From contig CAMZLX010000106.1 in assembly GCA_947311795.1 (NCBI GenBank), forward strand, positions 1-6,268: 6,268 nucleotides of DNA, read 5' to 3'. Positions within the stretch are counted from its first letter, which is position 1, and the number at the start of each line of letters is the position of its first letter. Below are positions 6,082 to 6,268 of this stretch, one piece after another. The translations under genes were made by a program, and so were the position numbers. This stretch comes from an uncultured Zetaproteobacteria bacterium. Its GTDB lineage: Bacteria; Pseudomonadota; Zetaproteobacteria; Mariprofundales; Mariprofundaceae. The notes beneath the pieces were generated by a model. That model was not told the origin of the DNA. It saw only the letters and a list, made by a program, of their open reading frames with translations, and ran no database searches.

Positions 6082-6152
6082 CTGTCACTTCGACTGCAGC
6101 GTAAGCGGACTGGAGAAGTCTCTGAGATGCCTCCACCTTGGTCGGCATGACA
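6082..6152. repeat. 71-bp imperfect palindromic intergenic repeat (MITE-like)
   Basis: The outer ends are imperfect inverted repeats: CTGTCACTTCGAC at 6082-6094 pairs with the complement of GTCGGCATGACAG at 6140-6152, with 10 of 13 positions matching. Inside are GGAG/CTCC complementarity and a small TCTC-T-GAGA palindrome at 6119-6127. From memory, intergenic elements with TGTCA...TGACA ends and an internal GAGA core recur in many bacterial genomes as short non-autonomous repeats. That identity cannot be checked here. The element fills almost the whole gap between the TSUP stop and pepN, so it can form a hairpin in the shared transcript or end the upstream one. Confidence 0.65.
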
Positions 6153-6155
6153 GTT

Positions 6156-6268
6156 TCAGCCGAACAATAGTTTCAGCCCAATCAAAATGGTAATGATTTC
6201 ATAGCTTCGTTTAATCAGGGTATTGCCTTTGAGTATCGCCAAATGGCTGCCGATATAACCACCGATGA
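6156..6268 (-). CDS. C-terminal end of a TauE/SafE (TSUP) family membrane permease, partial
   Basis: The minus-strand frame entering from the window edge encodes 36 residues ending in a TGA at 6156-6158. They begin IGGYIGSHLAILKGN, then KRSYEIITILIGLKLLFG. A Gly-Gly-x-x-Gly-Ser turn, a short polar loop with LKGN, and a final hydrophobic helix make up the typical last segment of TauE/SafE/YfcA-type transporters, which move sulfur oxyanions or organosulfonates across the inner membrane. Substrate cannot be inferred from this fragment. The gene lies upstream of pepN on the same strand, 97 bp away, with the palindromic repeat between. Its stop lies only a few bases from the repeat, inside the second copy of a 10-bp direct repeat (AGTTTCAGCC at 6152-6161 and 6169-6178). 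Confidence 0.78.
   Translation of the reverse strand, partial: IGGYIGSHLAILKGNTLIKRSYEIITILIGLKLLFG

Overview
The window looks like chromosomal DNA of a Pseudomonadota (proteobacterial) species of moderate to low GC content. The evidence is a SecB chaperone, a full-length M1 aminopeptidase N of the Escherichia coli PepN type, and dense gene packing with ATGA stop/start overlaps. A gamma- or zetaproteobacterium fits, but the sequence alone does not settle the genus.

Left edge (1-600): a strong palindromic repeat (1-49) is followed by a minus-strand scar. The scar holds the C-terminal part of a DTW-domain tRNA-modifying enzyme (TapT/YfiP type), joined to the N-terminal part of a ParD-type antitoxin. 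The antitoxin remnant keeps its ATG, a perfect AGGAGG ribosome binding site and a plausible sigma-70 promoter, but it runs into a stop 47 codons in. No ParE toxin is visible. A 14/15-bp direct repeat lies at both ends of the DTW piece, and one copy falls at the parD/DTW junction.

Middle left (752-2393, plus strand): secB is followed after 22 bp by an unrecognised polytopic membrane protein of 380 residues with conserved-looking histidine motifs. The two probably form one transcription unit.

Right (2398-6058, minus strand): pepN, a spermidine-synthase-like SAM-binding protein and a small ankyrin-repeat protein form a tight operon. Both internal junctions are 4-bp ATGA overlaps, so translation is probably coupled. 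This operon converges on the membrane-protein gene with only 4 bp between the stop codons.

Right edge (6059-6268): a 71-bp imperfect palindromic element sits just upstream of pepN. Beyond it is the last part of a minus-strand TauE/SafE (TSUP) family permease gene that runs off the window.

I found no complete new defence or mobile system. The items most worth follow-up are the chimeric parD/DTW scar, the histidine-motif membrane protein downstream of secB, the coupled pepN operon, and the two dispersed-repeat candidates.
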